From Pomphorhynchus laevis (Eukaryota > Acanthocephala > Palaeacanthocephala > Echinorhynchida > Pomphorhynchidae), in the NCBI GenBank assembly GCA_012934845.2, contig WNNJ02003177.1, positions 1 through 64,000 on the forward strand: a stretch of DNA of 64,000 nt. Reading direction: 5' to 3'. The notes below the pieces were generated by a model. The model saw nothing but the letters and a program-made list of their open reading frames with translations, did not search any database and was not told the origin of the DNA. Position numbers and translations under genes: made by a program. Shown in pieces: positions 47,501-59,085 of the stretch (position 1 is the stretch's first letter; each line of letters starts with the position of its first letter).

Positions 47501-47959
47501 AGAAGACCGAACAACGTCATTTAACTGTAGTTCGCTTGATTGTCTTGTTTTTAGTTGTTTTCCTTTTTTACCTGTTGACCGTATAAACATGTATTTTAAT
47601 ATGTTTAATCAATTCTTATTATTATCTGCAATCTTACTAACGACTGTATATGGGGTGTTTTGTTGGAATTTTTATTTAATATCGGTTTGTCGAATATTTA
47701 GACGTTCACTAATTGTATGGTCTATATCAGAGAGATATTGTTATCAGCATTCTAGTCATTCAGCTAAATATACAATTTGTTTCGTTTCGCAACAGTTTAC
47801 TCGATGTATTTTTACGCTAAATATGTATATTTGCTGTAATGGTTGCTGCTGTTTTGATTTAAATACAAGCTTTTAGAGGTAGTCTTTTAAAATGGCTTGC
47901 ATGGATTAGTGAACTTTGATATACATAATGATGTCAACTTTGATCATACGAGGAGATTC
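47501..47959. other. Non-LTR 3' flank and spacer
   Basis: The first part resembles the 3' untranslated region of the intact element (CTTGTTTTTAG, then a pyrimidine run). The 139-codon frame at 47457-47876 starts in the dead ORF2 and is cysteine- and phenylalanine-rich without recognisable domains; I treat it as chance. Confidence 0.4.
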
Positions 47960-48991
47960 TTTATCCAATCGATTGTTTAAAACGCAATGATTCGTAGTTC
48001 TACAGCTACTCACCAGTTTTCGTTTTAGCAATTTTGCAGCTCCTTAATATCAGACCGAAGCTTATTATTCCAGAATGTTAGTCTATACCAAATCAGCGAT
48101 AATGATTTTGCTGTTTATTAATTAGCCATTTCTTTATTTTTTACGAATTTTATTAAATTGTTTGTAAACAAACTTTTATTTGCATCCTTGATTTTAAGAC
48201 CACCATATGTGCTGAATGATATTAAAAATTCGTCTAGAGTGTATTTGTCGTAGATCAATATTATAAGTATACACTCTCTATATCGGATATACACTAGTGA
48301 CTAAAGAGTCCACGTTTGCAAAAATGATTTTTCTAACTCTGACATGAATATAATTGCGTAAGTTGTGCATACGGCGTCCTATCGCAGTTATTCAATCCTA
48401 AATAAAGTTTATGTAGCCGTGTTCATGGATGTTGTAATATTATATAAAATACAAAGACTCTAGAATGAATTCTCGTTCATATTTTTGCCGTGTTTATTCT
48501 GAAGTGACATTTCTATTGCAATCATCCCTTCATTATTAGGTATCGATGATATAATGACTCAACTTCAAAGTTGCCCACGTAATGTTCGATGGTAAATTAA
48601 TCTTGACTTGTTTAAATGCTTGCAAAAAAACGTAAAGTGTTTGAACAATGTGAAATAACTTTTATTTATCCACAATTAATTTGTGTGTGAGCATTTATAA
48701 ATGTATGGAAGGAATCGTGTTGAAATTAATTATAGACATTTCACAATATAACGATTTTGAACAAACAACGACAACATCAAATAGGTACAAAGAATCTCAA
48801 TGATTCTAAATATAAAGATACTACCTTTTCGATGTTATTATTTAAACGATATGTATTCGGCATTTTTAGTTTTACGAACGATATAATTCACTAATTAATA
48901 AATTTGCAAAACAATTGTTAATTTGATATCTAATTTATGTGCAAAAAGAATTTATATAATTATAAAATAAATATTTGTCAGTTAGTTACAT

Positions 48992-49327
48992 ATTTTCAAT
49001 TTTAAATAGTTGATAATGATCCATTATTTATAAAGAATTATTAGAGCTAAATTGAAGAAAATAGGATTTTTTTTGATATTTTGCTAACTTCTGTCAGCTT
49101 CTATAGGAAATTTTCTATTGGTTAATTATCTGAGAAGAATCAAAAAAAGAAGATTTTTGTTGATTTTTCGCTTACTTCTGTTAGTATCTTCAGAAAATTA
49201 CTTTAGGTAATTTTCTGAAAATGCTAACAGAAATTAGCGAAATATAAAAAAATCCGATTTTCTTTGATCCAGCTCCAATAATTATTTATCAATAATAGAT
49301 CAGTACCAACTATTTAAAATTTTCAAT
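48992..49327. repeat. 9-bp target-site duplication flanking a MITE
   Basis: ATTTTCAAT lies immediately left (48992-49000) and right (49319-49327) of the MITE. A relative of this flank at 61449-61600 on the opposite strand has a single copy (61466-61474) and no element between, which fixes the insertion boundaries. Confidence 0.88.
49001..49318. mobile_element. Complete foldback MITE
   Basis: The 318-base element starts TTTAAATAGTTG and ends CAACTATTTAAA. The two halves are inverted repeats over almost the whole length, so the transcript or single strand would fold into one long hairpin. It has no ORF. The 9-bp target duplication is compatible with Mutator-like, Merlin or hAT-type transposases (8-10 bp); termini alone do not decide. 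Relatives are at 3486, 5371, 17391 and 19275. Confidence 0.9.
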
Positions 49328-49437
49328 TATTGCACATTTGATTTCGCGCCATTCTATATTACTACTCGAAATGAATTAGGCAAATTTTGTTCTACAAATT
49401 ATTGATGTAAAATCATACAATGTGTTTTTAATTTGTT

Positions 49438-50076
49438 AAACTGTTTAAAATTGAGGAAATCTAAATTATATTATTCGCAGGTTTGTTCCTACTTTGTGCT
49501 CATTGAAAAACTGCAAATGCTGGCAGTTATTTTGAAATTATTTTACCAGTAAAATTGTTGACAATTATTTTACGTTTTTTAAATGTTCACGTCTGAAATA
49601 TTTGAATGATGCTGATTTATATTCTTTATTAACACATAAAGATAATGAAATATATAAATACGCTTATAATAAATAAAAATATTATAATAATAGAAATAAT
49701 ATTTATATATTATATATTATAAAACATAGATTATATTCATATTATAATATATTTAAAATATTAATAAAAATATAGCAACTAAATTTAATTTTTTTTATAT
49801 AATATAAAAAAATTATTATATACAATATAAGTATTGTATACAATTAGCTTATCGTATAAATCAGCCCATAATATATTACGTGTTCAAATTTAGGATATAA
49901 ATGTTAAAGAAGTTGAAAGCAGTGATGGTTTAACTATTAATGCTCTTATTCACAAGTATAGACAATTTCTGATCTACTATCGAAATTCGCAAAATACTGT
50001 TAACAAAGTTTGTCAAAGATCGGAAAATCTGTAGCTAGCCTCGAAGTAACGAAACAATGTCATCCGTAAAAAACAA
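49438..50076. repeat. Inverted repeat arm 1
   Basis: This 639-base arm is repeated in reverse orientation at 59450-60088, 9.4 kb away. It covers former beta-spectrin intron sequence and the start of the CH2/repeat chimera. Confidence 0.88.
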
Positions 50077-50818
50077 AATCTACATTTGCTACAAGAAAAA
50101 CGTACGAATCTCAAGCATGAATGCGTCAAATGTTTTGCATTATATCTACTGATGTTGTCGGCCATGATGAGCAAACCGCTGAAAATTTTCTTAGAAAACA
50201 AGAAGTTATAAACATGATATATGCTCATAGTGTACAAACTGATAGGTTGTACAAGGAAGCAGAACAACTTGTTACAGATGACGACAAGATTTAATGTTGA
50301 GCAACAAGTAACCAGTGTACATCGTATGTTTAATGAACTGTAAAGTGCTTTTAGATTGAAACAGCGTGGGCTGGAAGTAGCTATACATCTTTTCCGTCCA
50401 TTTCATGTCGTGGACAACATTAAAGCATTGATCATTACAAGCTGCGTCTTCTTTATTCACTTAAAATCGTTGCGACCAGTAATACTGAACACATCGAAGT
50501 GATGAAACATCGAGTTAACTGCTTTGAGAAAGAATTATATTCGTGGGATCAAAGCTACCTGTAGCTTATAATTTAGAAAGGCAGTTAGTGTCCAATAATC
50601 ATCCTATCAATAAACAGATACTCGATTCTATATATAATTTAAATCATAAATGGGCAGATCTACAAAAGCTGGCTGATAGTAAACGTGATGAGTTACAGTC
50701 GGCATTTGAAGTAAAAGCTTTCAACATTGAATGTGATTAAAATATAGGTCGGATTCAAGAAAAGGTAAAAATATTCCAATCTAATGAAAATGTTAACCTT
50801 GACGCACAACTCATCTAG
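49894..50818 (+). pseudogene. Beta-spectrin CH2/repeat chimera (C)
   Basis: After the acceptor-like CAAATTTAG the frame encodes DINVKEVESSDGLTINALIH, a CH2 (actin-binding) segment. It then passes directly into spectrin-repeat sequence (NTVNKVCQRSENL), skipping the rest of CH2 and the first repeats. Stops follow at 50031 and elsewhere, and a deletion near 50292 shifts the frame. Colinearity with A and B includes the same fusion point, so the chimera arose once before the copies spread. Confidence 0.82.
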
Positions 50819-51165
50819 AATTTAATATGCCGCGCTGTTGTAATAAAGCAAAACCAATTTGTTACAATATACTTTTGTGTTATTAGCTTGTTTTATTTGA
50901 TATTAGTTTGTTGTTATCCATTTATGTGTATTAAAAATAATATACTCCTTATATTCAAAATAGATTATTACAAATACTTGTGATTTTTTAACACTTCTCT
51001 CGCAACGATTATGTTCTTTTTCGCTAGCAAAATATAAATAAATTTATTATATTTTTGTAAATATTAAAGATTAATATTGCGGATGAAGTATATTTACTTA
51101 AAGTAACATTTTCGATAGCGGCTGCTATCATCATCAGTAAAAAATAAATTAGATGAATTGATGTT

Positions 51166-52200
51166 CAAATTTGTTATATCCAAATTTACGCGAACCACTT
51201 CAAACAGCATGGTTTCCTGAAGTATTCTTTCACTACTGAAAAGTCGATTTATTATATAACTAAAAATATTAATACAATTTAAACGATGACCATCCAATGA
51301 CCAACAATAAAATATGAGCTTAATTATCAATAAATTAAATATTATGCCATTAACTATTTGGCGTGTAAATCAATGAAATCTTAGACAAGCATATTACTAC
51401 GCCAAAATAAACAATGCGCATCAGTTATTTATTTAAAAGTTTGAAATATTAATGCCTAAATTAGTAGAATATTATGAATATTTGATATTTATAAATATAT
51501 TAATATTTTTATAAATTTTATTTCTTCACTTGCTTATCCAATAATATGTGCAAGTTTAGTATTTAGTTGGTAGTTTAGAAATTTGTATTTCGAACATAAT
51601 CTTTTATATGCACGCCATTATTTCTCAATTTATGTTACATTAGTGAGGAACATTATTCATCAGTGTTCAATAAATTGTTAAAATTTCTAATATTTTTGAA
51701 CGTTAATATTGTTGTATTACATTTTTGAAAAGCACCTATTAATGAGTAGCTTATTATTAATGCCGAAAATTGTATTATCTTTATATTAAAGGGATCTTCT
51801 GTAAAAACCCACTTCAAAAAATACACATGCCAATGCTTAACATAAAATATTTTTTTAATTTCTTCAATTCCGTTGTACGCTTATAACATATCAGAGATTA
51901 TGATGGATCGAGGTGAACCGAAGCACATATTGCATTCTCTATCGTTTCTTTTGTTAATATTAACGATAATAATGTATATTTTTATTTACGAATCAGCATC
52001 AACAAACAGCTAGTCAATTGTACAGACAATGGTTATCACAAAACTTATTCTACAACGTACTAGCAAATCTCGACCTAAACAACTCAAGTTACTTTTAGTT
52101 CAGAGAATGAATTGTTGGAATGTTGGAAACTTTAATTGTCAAGTATTCTCCAATGTTTTTCCGATTTATTGGGTAGTGCATCCATAAATATTTAATTTGT
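51166..52200. other. AT-rich region with one half of a short direct repeat
   Basis: No gene is supported. 51727-51825 is repeated at about 85-90% identity at 52207-52305 in the same orientation (shared phrase GAAAAGCACCTATTAATGAG). Confidence 0.6.
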
Positions 52201-52554
52201 TGCCGTGAAAAGCACCTATTAATGAGTAGCTTATTATTAATGCTGCAACTTGTATTATCTTTATATTAAACGGATCTTCTGTAAAACCATAATTCAAAAA
52301 ATTACTTGTCAAATGTATCCCATTACTTCCAGCACAAAACACTCCGTTTCTAAGTATTATTTCTAAGTATTGCTCCGTTTTTATGTATTGAAGTATGTAC
52401 TTCAATACATACTTCGTGCCAATACTTGTAAAGACCGCTCTTCGATTTTTGAATTTTATTCTTAAATGTGTGACAGAAAATGTTTTGAACAAAAGTTTGA
52501 CTGACGATGCGTTAAAGCAGGTTAGAATTACTGTTAAGTGGTATTTGGCATTAA
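52166..52554 (-). other. Open frame continuing past the spectrin end
   Basis: The minus-strand frame at 52567-52166 starts in spectrin sequence (RLNVEE) and continues for about 125 codons of hydrophobic, non-spectrin sequence (for example IIQVAALIISYSLIGAF). Its last part lies in the direct repeat shared with 51727. Probably a read-through into repeat DNA; no family is recognised. Confidence 0.3.
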
Positions 52555-55255
52555 ATATTTCTTCCACATTTAGCCGTTGAGCTTCTATACTTTCGCTGCG
52601 TTCTGGCTCTATTGATTTGAGTCGCTCAGCTTGTTCCTTTAATTATTCCACTTGTTGCTGCTTAATAATAAATTCATTCTCCAGTAAAGTCTGTTTCGTT
52701 AAAGCGACATTAGTGCGAGTAAGGTCACCTGCAACATCCGCTTCAAGAGCAGAGACATTAGCAGAATAAAGTACTTCTCGATCAATAGTATGTAAAGGCA
52801 ACTCTTCAGCAGTTAGATGTTGCTCAATATTCGTTACAAATCTATCAACATCAGAAATGCATTGCTGGTAGAGAGTATCTCTGTTAGCGTCGAAAAGACG
52901 TTCGCCTTTAGCTTTCGTAGTTTGTTCAAGTGTTTCCCACATAATGTCCAATTCTGCAAGTTTTGCGTCTACTGCATCAACTATATTAGGCTGCTCCTCG
53001 GCTAAAACATAACCGCCCTGACGTAAATTCTGAAGTCTCTCTCTATTTGCAGCAATCTCAGCACTAAATGCTTGATGTCTTAGGTATTTTGAATGTATGT
53101 TTCTAGTTTCACGATAGGTATCGTCTTGAGCCTGAGCCGTCTTCGCATCTAGCCATTCTTTCAAATCATCACAATCCTGCACAAATTGATAGAACTTAAT
53201 GTTTTCTTTAAGCTGTTCACCAATATTCGAAGCATTAGCCTTGTTAGTTGAAAATCTGTCAACAATACCCTTTGTCTTATCAATTATACGATCAGCCGCG
53301 TAATGACTTTCATGAACAAGTCTTTGAACAAACTGCCAAAGCTGTTGAATCTTTTCTTCACTAGCATTTAAACTAGTAGTAAAATCATCATGTTTTTTTC
53401 ATCATCTGCTCAGCTTCATCTAAGCTTTTTGGAGCTAAAGGGCACTGCAAATAATATTCCTGATTTTTTAGCAATAATTCAGCTTGGACTGCATCGCGTT
53501 CATACATTTGTAAATGCATAGCTTCACTTAACATGTTCTGTTTTTGATGCCACATCTGATCTAATTCGTTCCATCCATCATCAAGGGCATTGAGACGCTC
53601 TCTTAAAAATACATACTGCGGATCACTACTATCAGCATCGCGAATAACTCTTTGACCATAATCACGCATTTGGGCGTAGTCCGGCGAATATCTGTCAATC
53701 TTTTCTTTAATAGACTGATGTCGATTTAATATCTGCTCAGCACTCTGTAATAAATCAGGAATGTCTTCACTTGCAACTAGTGTTTGTGTACGAGTCAACC
53801 ATTGGCTAAAGTGATCTAGATCCCGTAAGAACCGTTGAAGCACATATGCTTCGCCCATTGATTCTTCTCAACGTTTTAATGTCTTTAATTCGTACCAAAC
53901 AGCGTTCATTTGATTAATCTTTTTATGTACTGCAATAGCCTCAAGTGGATGACTTTGCTCCAATCGTTCAGCTTCCATATCTAATTGATCAAGCTTTGCT
54001 TGAATGGCATTCAAATCACGCTCAAGACCAGATAGTCTTCTTTGCATTATAATGACACCAGATAGATCACGGCCAAGATACTCAGTAGACTGAACTATTT
54101 TTACTTTGTCTTGGATCCAACTAATAGTCTCATCGCATTCGATATGGAAAGTTTGCACTCCGAATGTTGACTGTAGCTCATCACGCTTGCTATCGACAAG
54201 CTTTCGCAGATCTGCCCATTTTTGATTTAAATTATTCAGTCGATCGAGTATATGTTGACTACCCGGATGATCATCGGACACTAGCTGCCTTGCTAAATTA
54301 TTAACTACAGCTACCTTTGATGCGCTCGCATATAATTCTCGCTCAAATCCATCAAATCTATCTTTCATTACTTCTAGTTCTTCAATATCACTGGCCGCAG
54401 CGGGGTCAAGTGAATAAAGAAAACGTTGCTTCTCCGTGATCCATGATTCAACGTTGTCAACGTCATGAAATAGACGAAATAAGTGTATAGCTTCTTCGAG
54501 CTTACGCTGTCTCAAACTACTAATACTTAAGAGTTCATTAAACCTGCGCTGTAAACTGGTTACTCGTTGCTCAACCTCTGTTCTTGTCATCATCCGTAAT
54601 TATTTGTTCGGCTTCCATGTACAACTGATCAATTTGTTCTCTATGAGCATATAGCATGTTTTGAACTTCGCCGTGTTTTCTAAGAAGATTCTGAGCGGTA
54701 TGCTCGTCACGGCCGACATCATCGGAAGATACAAGGCGAAGCATTTCAAGCATCCATGCATTAGATTCATCCGTTTTGGCTTGTAGCAAATGTAGATTTT
54801 GTGCTTTACGAAGGGCATTGCTGCGTTCCTCTGACGCAAGATACAGTTCTTCCCATTTTTCACGAACGTTATTAAATTCCGTCTTAATGCTTTCTTGGTA
54901 GATTTCATTGTTATGCATTAGATTACATCGCTTTTCAATTTCGTCAATTTTCGGTTGTTTAGTTATAATTTCGGATTTGATTGCTTCGTAACGATTGCTT
55001 AACGCTTGTGATCCTAACCAATCAGCCTGCAAAAGATCGTCATCGTCACGAAGTTCTTTAATCTTAGTCTTTATCCATTCATTTTCATTTATAATATCTT
55101 CCAGTAAATGTCTTGCAGCTAAACCTTTGTTTAGACGACCGTCGCGACGTAAGGATGTTTCAACCAAACACTGATATCGGAGCTTTAATAAATCAATTCG
55201 GCCGCGCATGTGTTTTATATGCCTATCCTGTTGCTCTTGATTTTGATGATTTTTC
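52555..55255 (-). pseudogene. Beta-spectrin repeat region, decayed
   Basis: About 900 codons without introns encode roughly eight spectrin repeats, three-helix bundles of about 106 residues that link actin-based membrane skeleton networks. Typical beta-spectrin phrases are visible: RFLRDLDHFSQWL, ALDDGWNELDQMW, IHSKYLRHQAFSAE and AKGERLFDANRDTLY. Lesions are a 5-base net loss at about 54575-54590, an in-frame TGA at 53868-53870 (arginine expected), a seventh base in a T run at 53393-53399, and an in-frame TAA at 52643-52645. Remaining repeats and the PH domain are absent. Upstream it joins the CH2 remnant with loss of the early repeats. It is a pseudogene unless several lesions are sequencing errors. 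Confidence 0.9.
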
Positions 55256-55310
55256 GCCTGGAAATTCAATGGCAACGTCTTCAGTATCTATTAATCAGAA
55301 ATTACAAGTT
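55256..55310 (-). pseudogene. Beta-spectrin CH2 exon, distal piece
   Basis: Minus-strand sequence reads KLVISD and, after a small frameshift, LIDTEDVAIEFPGEKS, the conserved end of CH2 in beta-spectrins. It continues the CH2 exon at 59217-59422; the two parts are separated by the non-LTR insertion. Past GEKS the sequence jumps to the repeat region, so an internal part of the gene is deleted. Confidence 0.8.
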
Positions 55311-55426
55311 TTGTTTCTGCGCAAAAAGAAAACGTTGCTTCTCCGTGATTTCTCACAATACAATTGAATAAAACTACAGACAGAAAGTACCTTCAGCGAA
55401 GCCAAAATTAAAACACTGATACTTCA

Positions 55427-56593
55427 ATGAATTCAGATGGAAAGAAAGTATTTTCTAACTTTAAATCGACGTTACAAGACTTTCAGGTAAGTGATGTTTC
55501 GGTTAACATAAATTCTGACTTGGGGGAACTCCCCCCGTTACAAAAACAAAACAATTTGGCGATTATTATGGCCACCAAGCCCACCGAAAGGCATTTGTTA
55601 TTCAATGTTTTTCTACGAAAGTTTGTACAAGACTACCCAAACAGGGTAGTCTTCAATAATATCAAGATAATATCAAATTCATTAAGAATTTCGTTCGCTA
55701 CACACGATCTGATGGTAGCTTATAAATCCTACTTCGACAAACATCTGTCCCAATTGGGAACATTAGAGCTAAAGCCTATCCAGGCTACATTAAAAGTCAC
55801 TAATTTTCCTCAGTTTTTGGATGCTAAAGACACTGAGATTCTCAAAAAACAATATAAACTCGGCTCAATTCGGACTTTAAATTCCAAATCCGGGGACGCT
55901 CTCCCAGTGGCGTTCGTCACCTGCGATGTTGATAACGCACACACCTTGTGCACAAATTCAGTTAATCCCTTTATAGGATATAATTTAAAGTTCTCAATCA
56001 TAGAAACAAACAACTTGACGTTTCCTCATTGTAATCATTGTCATAGGTGGGGGCATTGGGCCTCCACTTGTAAAGAATTAAAAATATGCGGCGTCTGCAC
56101 GAACGCTCTTTGCCCCTCCTTGTCGAGTGGTGACAGATGCGATGCCAATCCGGTCTGTTGTAACTGTGCCGGAAATCACCCGGCGTGGTCCCACCGTTGC
56201 CGATCCTTTAAAGAATATCGAAATAAGTATATGCCAGTTGCTTCTTCCCCTAACAAAAGCTATGCCAAAGTCACGACCGATAGTTCCTCCGATTCAGTTT
56301 CCAACAAAGATTTACTATACTTATTGGATAACACAAAAAAGACGATTTTAGCACAAATCCAGCAAATGCTGGCCCCCCTTCTAGGGGCCCTCCTTTCGGC
56401 GCCGCCAGTACCGTCCGAAGTTGCTATTCCTAAATCAAAGAAAAGGGGCGCGTCCGCCCGGACCGTCCCCCCAATAAAAATTGGAAAGCTCCTGAATTTG
56501 GCCTTGGGAAATGAAGATATTGCTCTAGGGGTTGCGACCCTGGATGGAGCTAGTGGTGGGAAGGGCAACCTTCCCGCACCTAGCTCTGTCTAG
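55427..56593 (+). CDS. Non-LTR ORF1, gag-like nucleic-acid-binding protein
   Basis: This 388-residue protein should coat the element RNA and form the RNP. An RRM-like middle region (LKVTNFPQFL near residue 125) is followed by zinc knuckles: CNHCHRWGHWASTC (residues about 202-215, CX2CX4HX4C), a cysteine cluster from CGVC onward, and CCNCAGNHPAWSHRC (about 243-257). This is the three-knuckle arrangement of Jockey-type gag proteins. The C-terminus is basic and proline-rich (KKRGASARTVPPIKIGK). The ATG at 55427 is the first in a leader of about 80-100 bases. The stop lies 32 bases before the ORF2 start in another frame, so ORF2 is probably reached by reinitiation. Confidence 0.88.
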   Translation: MNSDGKKVFSNFKSTLQDFQVSDVSVNINSDLGELPPLQKQNNLAIIMATKPTERHLLFNVFLRKFVQDYPNRVVFNNIKIISNSLRISFATHDLMVAYKSYFDKHLSQLGTLELKPIQATLKVTNFPQFLDAKDTEILKKQYKLGSIRTLNSKSGDALPVAFVTCDVDNAHTLCTNSVNPFIGYNLKFSIIETNNLTFPHCNHCHRWGHWASTCKELKICGVCTNALCPSLSSGDRCDANPVCCNCAGNHPAWSHRCRSFKEYRNKYMPVASSPNKSYAKVTTDSSSDSVSNKDLLYLLDNTKKTILAQIQQMLAPLLGALLSAPPVPSEVAIPKSKKRGASARTVPPIKIGKLLNLALGNEDIALGVATLDGASGGKGNLPAPSSV

Positions 56594-56625
56594 GATAGCT
56601 TCCCCCGTCCATCTTATCTAACACA

Positions 56626-59085
56626 ATGGTGAGTAAACCCGAGCCTTTTTCACTGAATATCATTCAGTGGAATTCGGGAGGTGCTTCTGCCCTTAGACTT
56701 CTATCTGGTAGAGACGCAGATGTTATAGTCCTTCAGGAGACGCGGTCTATCCGTCTCCCCCAGGACCTTACTCGATTTATCCCAAAGCATATATGTTCCC
56801 ACTATACTCCGTATATAACCCCACCTCACTCCTCTTCGTCTCAAGGACTCTTGACCTTAGTTAAATCCTCATTAAGATCCTCCCTCCTATTAAACTTTAC
56901 TTGTCCAGCCATGTCTTGTTTAGTAGTTTCACTTAGTAAGAACGGTAAACGCCTCAGTCTAGCCAATGTCTACATCCGTCCAGGGGAAATTCACAAGAAC
57001 CGTGAACTCCTGGATAGTATTATTGACAGCGGTTATGACATGATACTTGGGGATTTTAACGACAGAACTGGTCGTTGGATCAATGCAGCATTTCGCAGAG
57101 CTAGGAATGGTTATCTTATTCACAAACCACCATCCCCTACCTTTCATTGCACATCAACAAATTCAATCCTCGACATTTTACTGCTTCACTCGAGGTGGCT
57201 GTTAAAACCCCTCTGCACGGAGCAGTCGCGCCAGCAATTGTCCACCTCTCATGACCTCATTCGTTGGAGGATAGAGGAGGATACGTTGCTGAGAAGGAGG
57301 TTTCACTTTGATCCGATCAGAGTGGCCTTCTTTCAGGCGGCAATCCGACTCTTCCCCAGAATAGGAAATGAGAGTTTAACCGAATTCAATACCTACCTCT
57401 CTTCGCAAGCTACAGCGATTCTATCGACTACCTATAAAGGTCGTATATACAATCCCACTCCGACGAAACTCAAGGTCCTAGCAAAATTACTGAACCTCCC
57501 CAATCTCTCTGCTTCCGCCAAACAGGCCCTCTCGAATGAATACTGGAGCACTAGATACAGGTTCCAGCTGAGTAGGGATAGGACGAGTATCGCTCGTCTT
57601 AATCCTTCTCAGTCTTCCTTTTGGAAGACTTTCAAGAAGGAGAAGTTTGTTTGCTGGAAGGATAGAGCATTGAGTTGGATAGGGAATGTAGGCCTTGAAA
57701 AAGTTTTGGAGGAGTCACTAGCCCTACACAACTATGGAGCCACTCAATCACCTCAACCAATCCCGCCTTGGTGTAACTTCAGGAGTAGAGATATATCTGT
57801 TACGGATATTCTTAACTCCTGGGGTCCACTCCCGGGCACCTCCAAATCCTTCGCTCCACTTTCTTCTCGTGTTTGTCAGCTTTTGACAGCTGATCAGAGA
57901 AGAGAGGTGGCCGTCTCAATGCTTTTAGCATCCCCATCCGATGTAGCAGGCATCAATAATAGTAAGCGAGTTTTTCTTCCTAAGAAAAAATCCTGCTCAT
58001 GCCCTAAAGATCTGCGACCCATTTCGATTCAAAATGCCCTCATATCGATTTACGAAAAAGCGCTTGCGCGTAAAATCCGCGACCATTTAAGTAGGCGTAA
58101 TTTGATCCCTCCAAGCTTTCATGGGTTCGTCAAAGGTCGCTCGGTCCATTCAGCAGTTGGTGAGGTGGAGCAGTTTTGTCGGGATAATAGCCATCGTCTA
58201 GTTGTGGCTGTTTTCCTTGACTTTTCTGCTGCATTTGACCGTATCTCCATTCCTTTTGTGATCTTTTCTCTCAGGTCCCTCGGGTTGCCTGCGAGAATTG
58301 TGAACAGGGTGGAGATCCTGCTGTATACCAAGCGATTTTACTATGAAGACGACCCTGATGCACGTCAGTTCTACCCTATTACTGGTGTACCTCAAGGATC
58401 CCCACTTTCTCCTATCTTATATCTTGCTGCCTCTATTAATCTATTCAAAATATTTAAACGCGAACAACGTCTTGTGGTGTACGCTGATGACACCACAGCC
58501 CTGTTCACTGGACACAGGTGTAAAGACGTAGTCTCTGACATCAGCCGTTTCTTTTTAAGATTAAAAGATCAGTTACCCATATCTAACCTTATTTTAAACT
58601 CCGCCAAATCGCAGGTGGTTGTCTTTCATGGATCACCTGCGACGAAGCAAAAACTTAAGAGATTAGCACTCTCTGCGCTCTCGTCCATTTTTGCCTCAGA
58701 ACCACTGCCCACCTTTACAAGTCGAGTAAAATACCTGGGGTTCACCGTTACGGTGAACTGGTCAGGGAAAGCTGACCTGGATAGACTCAAACGTATCCTG
58801 AAGAAAGCTAGGTGGGCCCTGAAACGGGCTCAGCATCTGTCGTTGAATGGGAAAACCCAAGTGCGCCTTTGGGGCACTTGGGCTATCTCGGGATTAGTCT
58901 TCTTTTCAAGAGGACGTCCCCCAGAGCAAAGACTAAGGTTTCTTAAGCTCCTCGTCTCGCGGTTACCCAGCATAGTCCGCACCGACTGGACTCTTCGGGG
59001 AGTGAAAGACCCCGGTTGGTTCAGTCGGAAGGCGGCGTGTTGGATAGGTTGGGGGGCTCAGATCCCTCTGGATTTGAGGCTGTAA
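56626..59085 (+). CDS. Non-LTR ORF2, endonuclease and reverse transcriptase
   Basis: This 819-residue protein nicks DNA and copies the element RNA at the nick. Residues 1-215 are an APE-type endonuclease: IIQWNSGGA near the start, QETRS, the GDFNDRTGRW motif near 142 and TSHDLIRW near 207. The RT follows: LRPISIQNALISIYEKAL (about 465), GRSVHSAV (about 503), FLDFSAAFDRI (about 529), GVPQGSPLSP (about 586) and the catalytic YADDTTALF (about 620). Then KSQVVVF and YLGFTVTVNW complete palm and thumb. No RNase H follows. All catalytic acidic residues are present and there is no stop or frameshift, in contrast to every other copy here. Confidence 0.92.
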   Translation: MVSKPEPFSLNIIQWNSGGASALRLLSGRDADVIVLQETRSIRLPQDLTRFIPKHICSHYTPYITPPHSSSSQGLLTLVKSSLRSSLLLNFTCPAMSCLVVSLSKNGKRLSLANVYIRPGEIHKNRELLDSIIDSGYDMILGDFNDRTGRWINAAFRRARNGYLIHKPPSPTFHCTSTNSILDILLLHSRWLLKPLCTEQSRQQLSTSHDLIRWRIEEDTLLRRRFHFDPIRVAFFQAAIRLFPRIGNESLTEFNTYLSSQATAILSTTYKGRIYNPTPTKLKVLAKLLNLPNLSASAKQALSNEYWSTRYRFQLSRDRTSIARLNPSQSSFWKTFKKEKFVCWKDRALSWIGNVGLEKVLEESLALHNYGATQSPQPIPPWCNFRSRDISVTDILNSWGPLPGTSKSFAPLSSRVCQLLTADQRREVAVSMLLASPSDVAGINNSKRVFLPKKKSCSCPKDLRPISIQNALISIYEKALARKIRDHLSRRNLIPPSFHGFVKGRSVHSAVGEVEQFCRDNSHRLVVAVFLDFSAAFDRISIPFVIFSLRSLGLPARIVNRVEILLYTKRFYYEDDPDARQFYPITGVPQGSPLSPILYLAASINLFKIFKREQRLVVYADDTTALFTGHRCKDVVSDISRFFLRLKDQLPISNLILNSAKSQVVVFHGSPATKQKLKRLALSALSSIFASEPLPTFTSRVKYLGFTVTVNWSGKADLDRLKRILKKARWALKRAQHLSLNGKTQVRLWGTWAISGLVFFSRGRPPEQRLRFLKLLVSRLPSIVRTDWTLRGVKDPGWFSRKAACWIGWGAQIPLDLRL

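Larger units (their letters stand above)
47960..51165. repeat. Spectrin-fragment module, copy C (older)
   Basis: Matches 2605-5340 and 16512-19245 at clearly lower identity than those match each other. It retains sequence deleted in A and B: the complete left part of the MITE with its flank, and the AT-rich intron end before the CH2 exon. It therefore branched off before the A/B duplication. Confidence 0.85.

Noticed and set aside
47457-47876. 139-codon frame rich in Cys and Phe
   Set aside because: It starts inside a dead ORF2 in another frame and shows no domain; chance read-through is more likely.
52643-55255. Functional intronless beta-spectrin gene
   Set aside because: At least four independent lesions plus missing N- and C-terminal regions argue against function, although two of them could be sequence errors.
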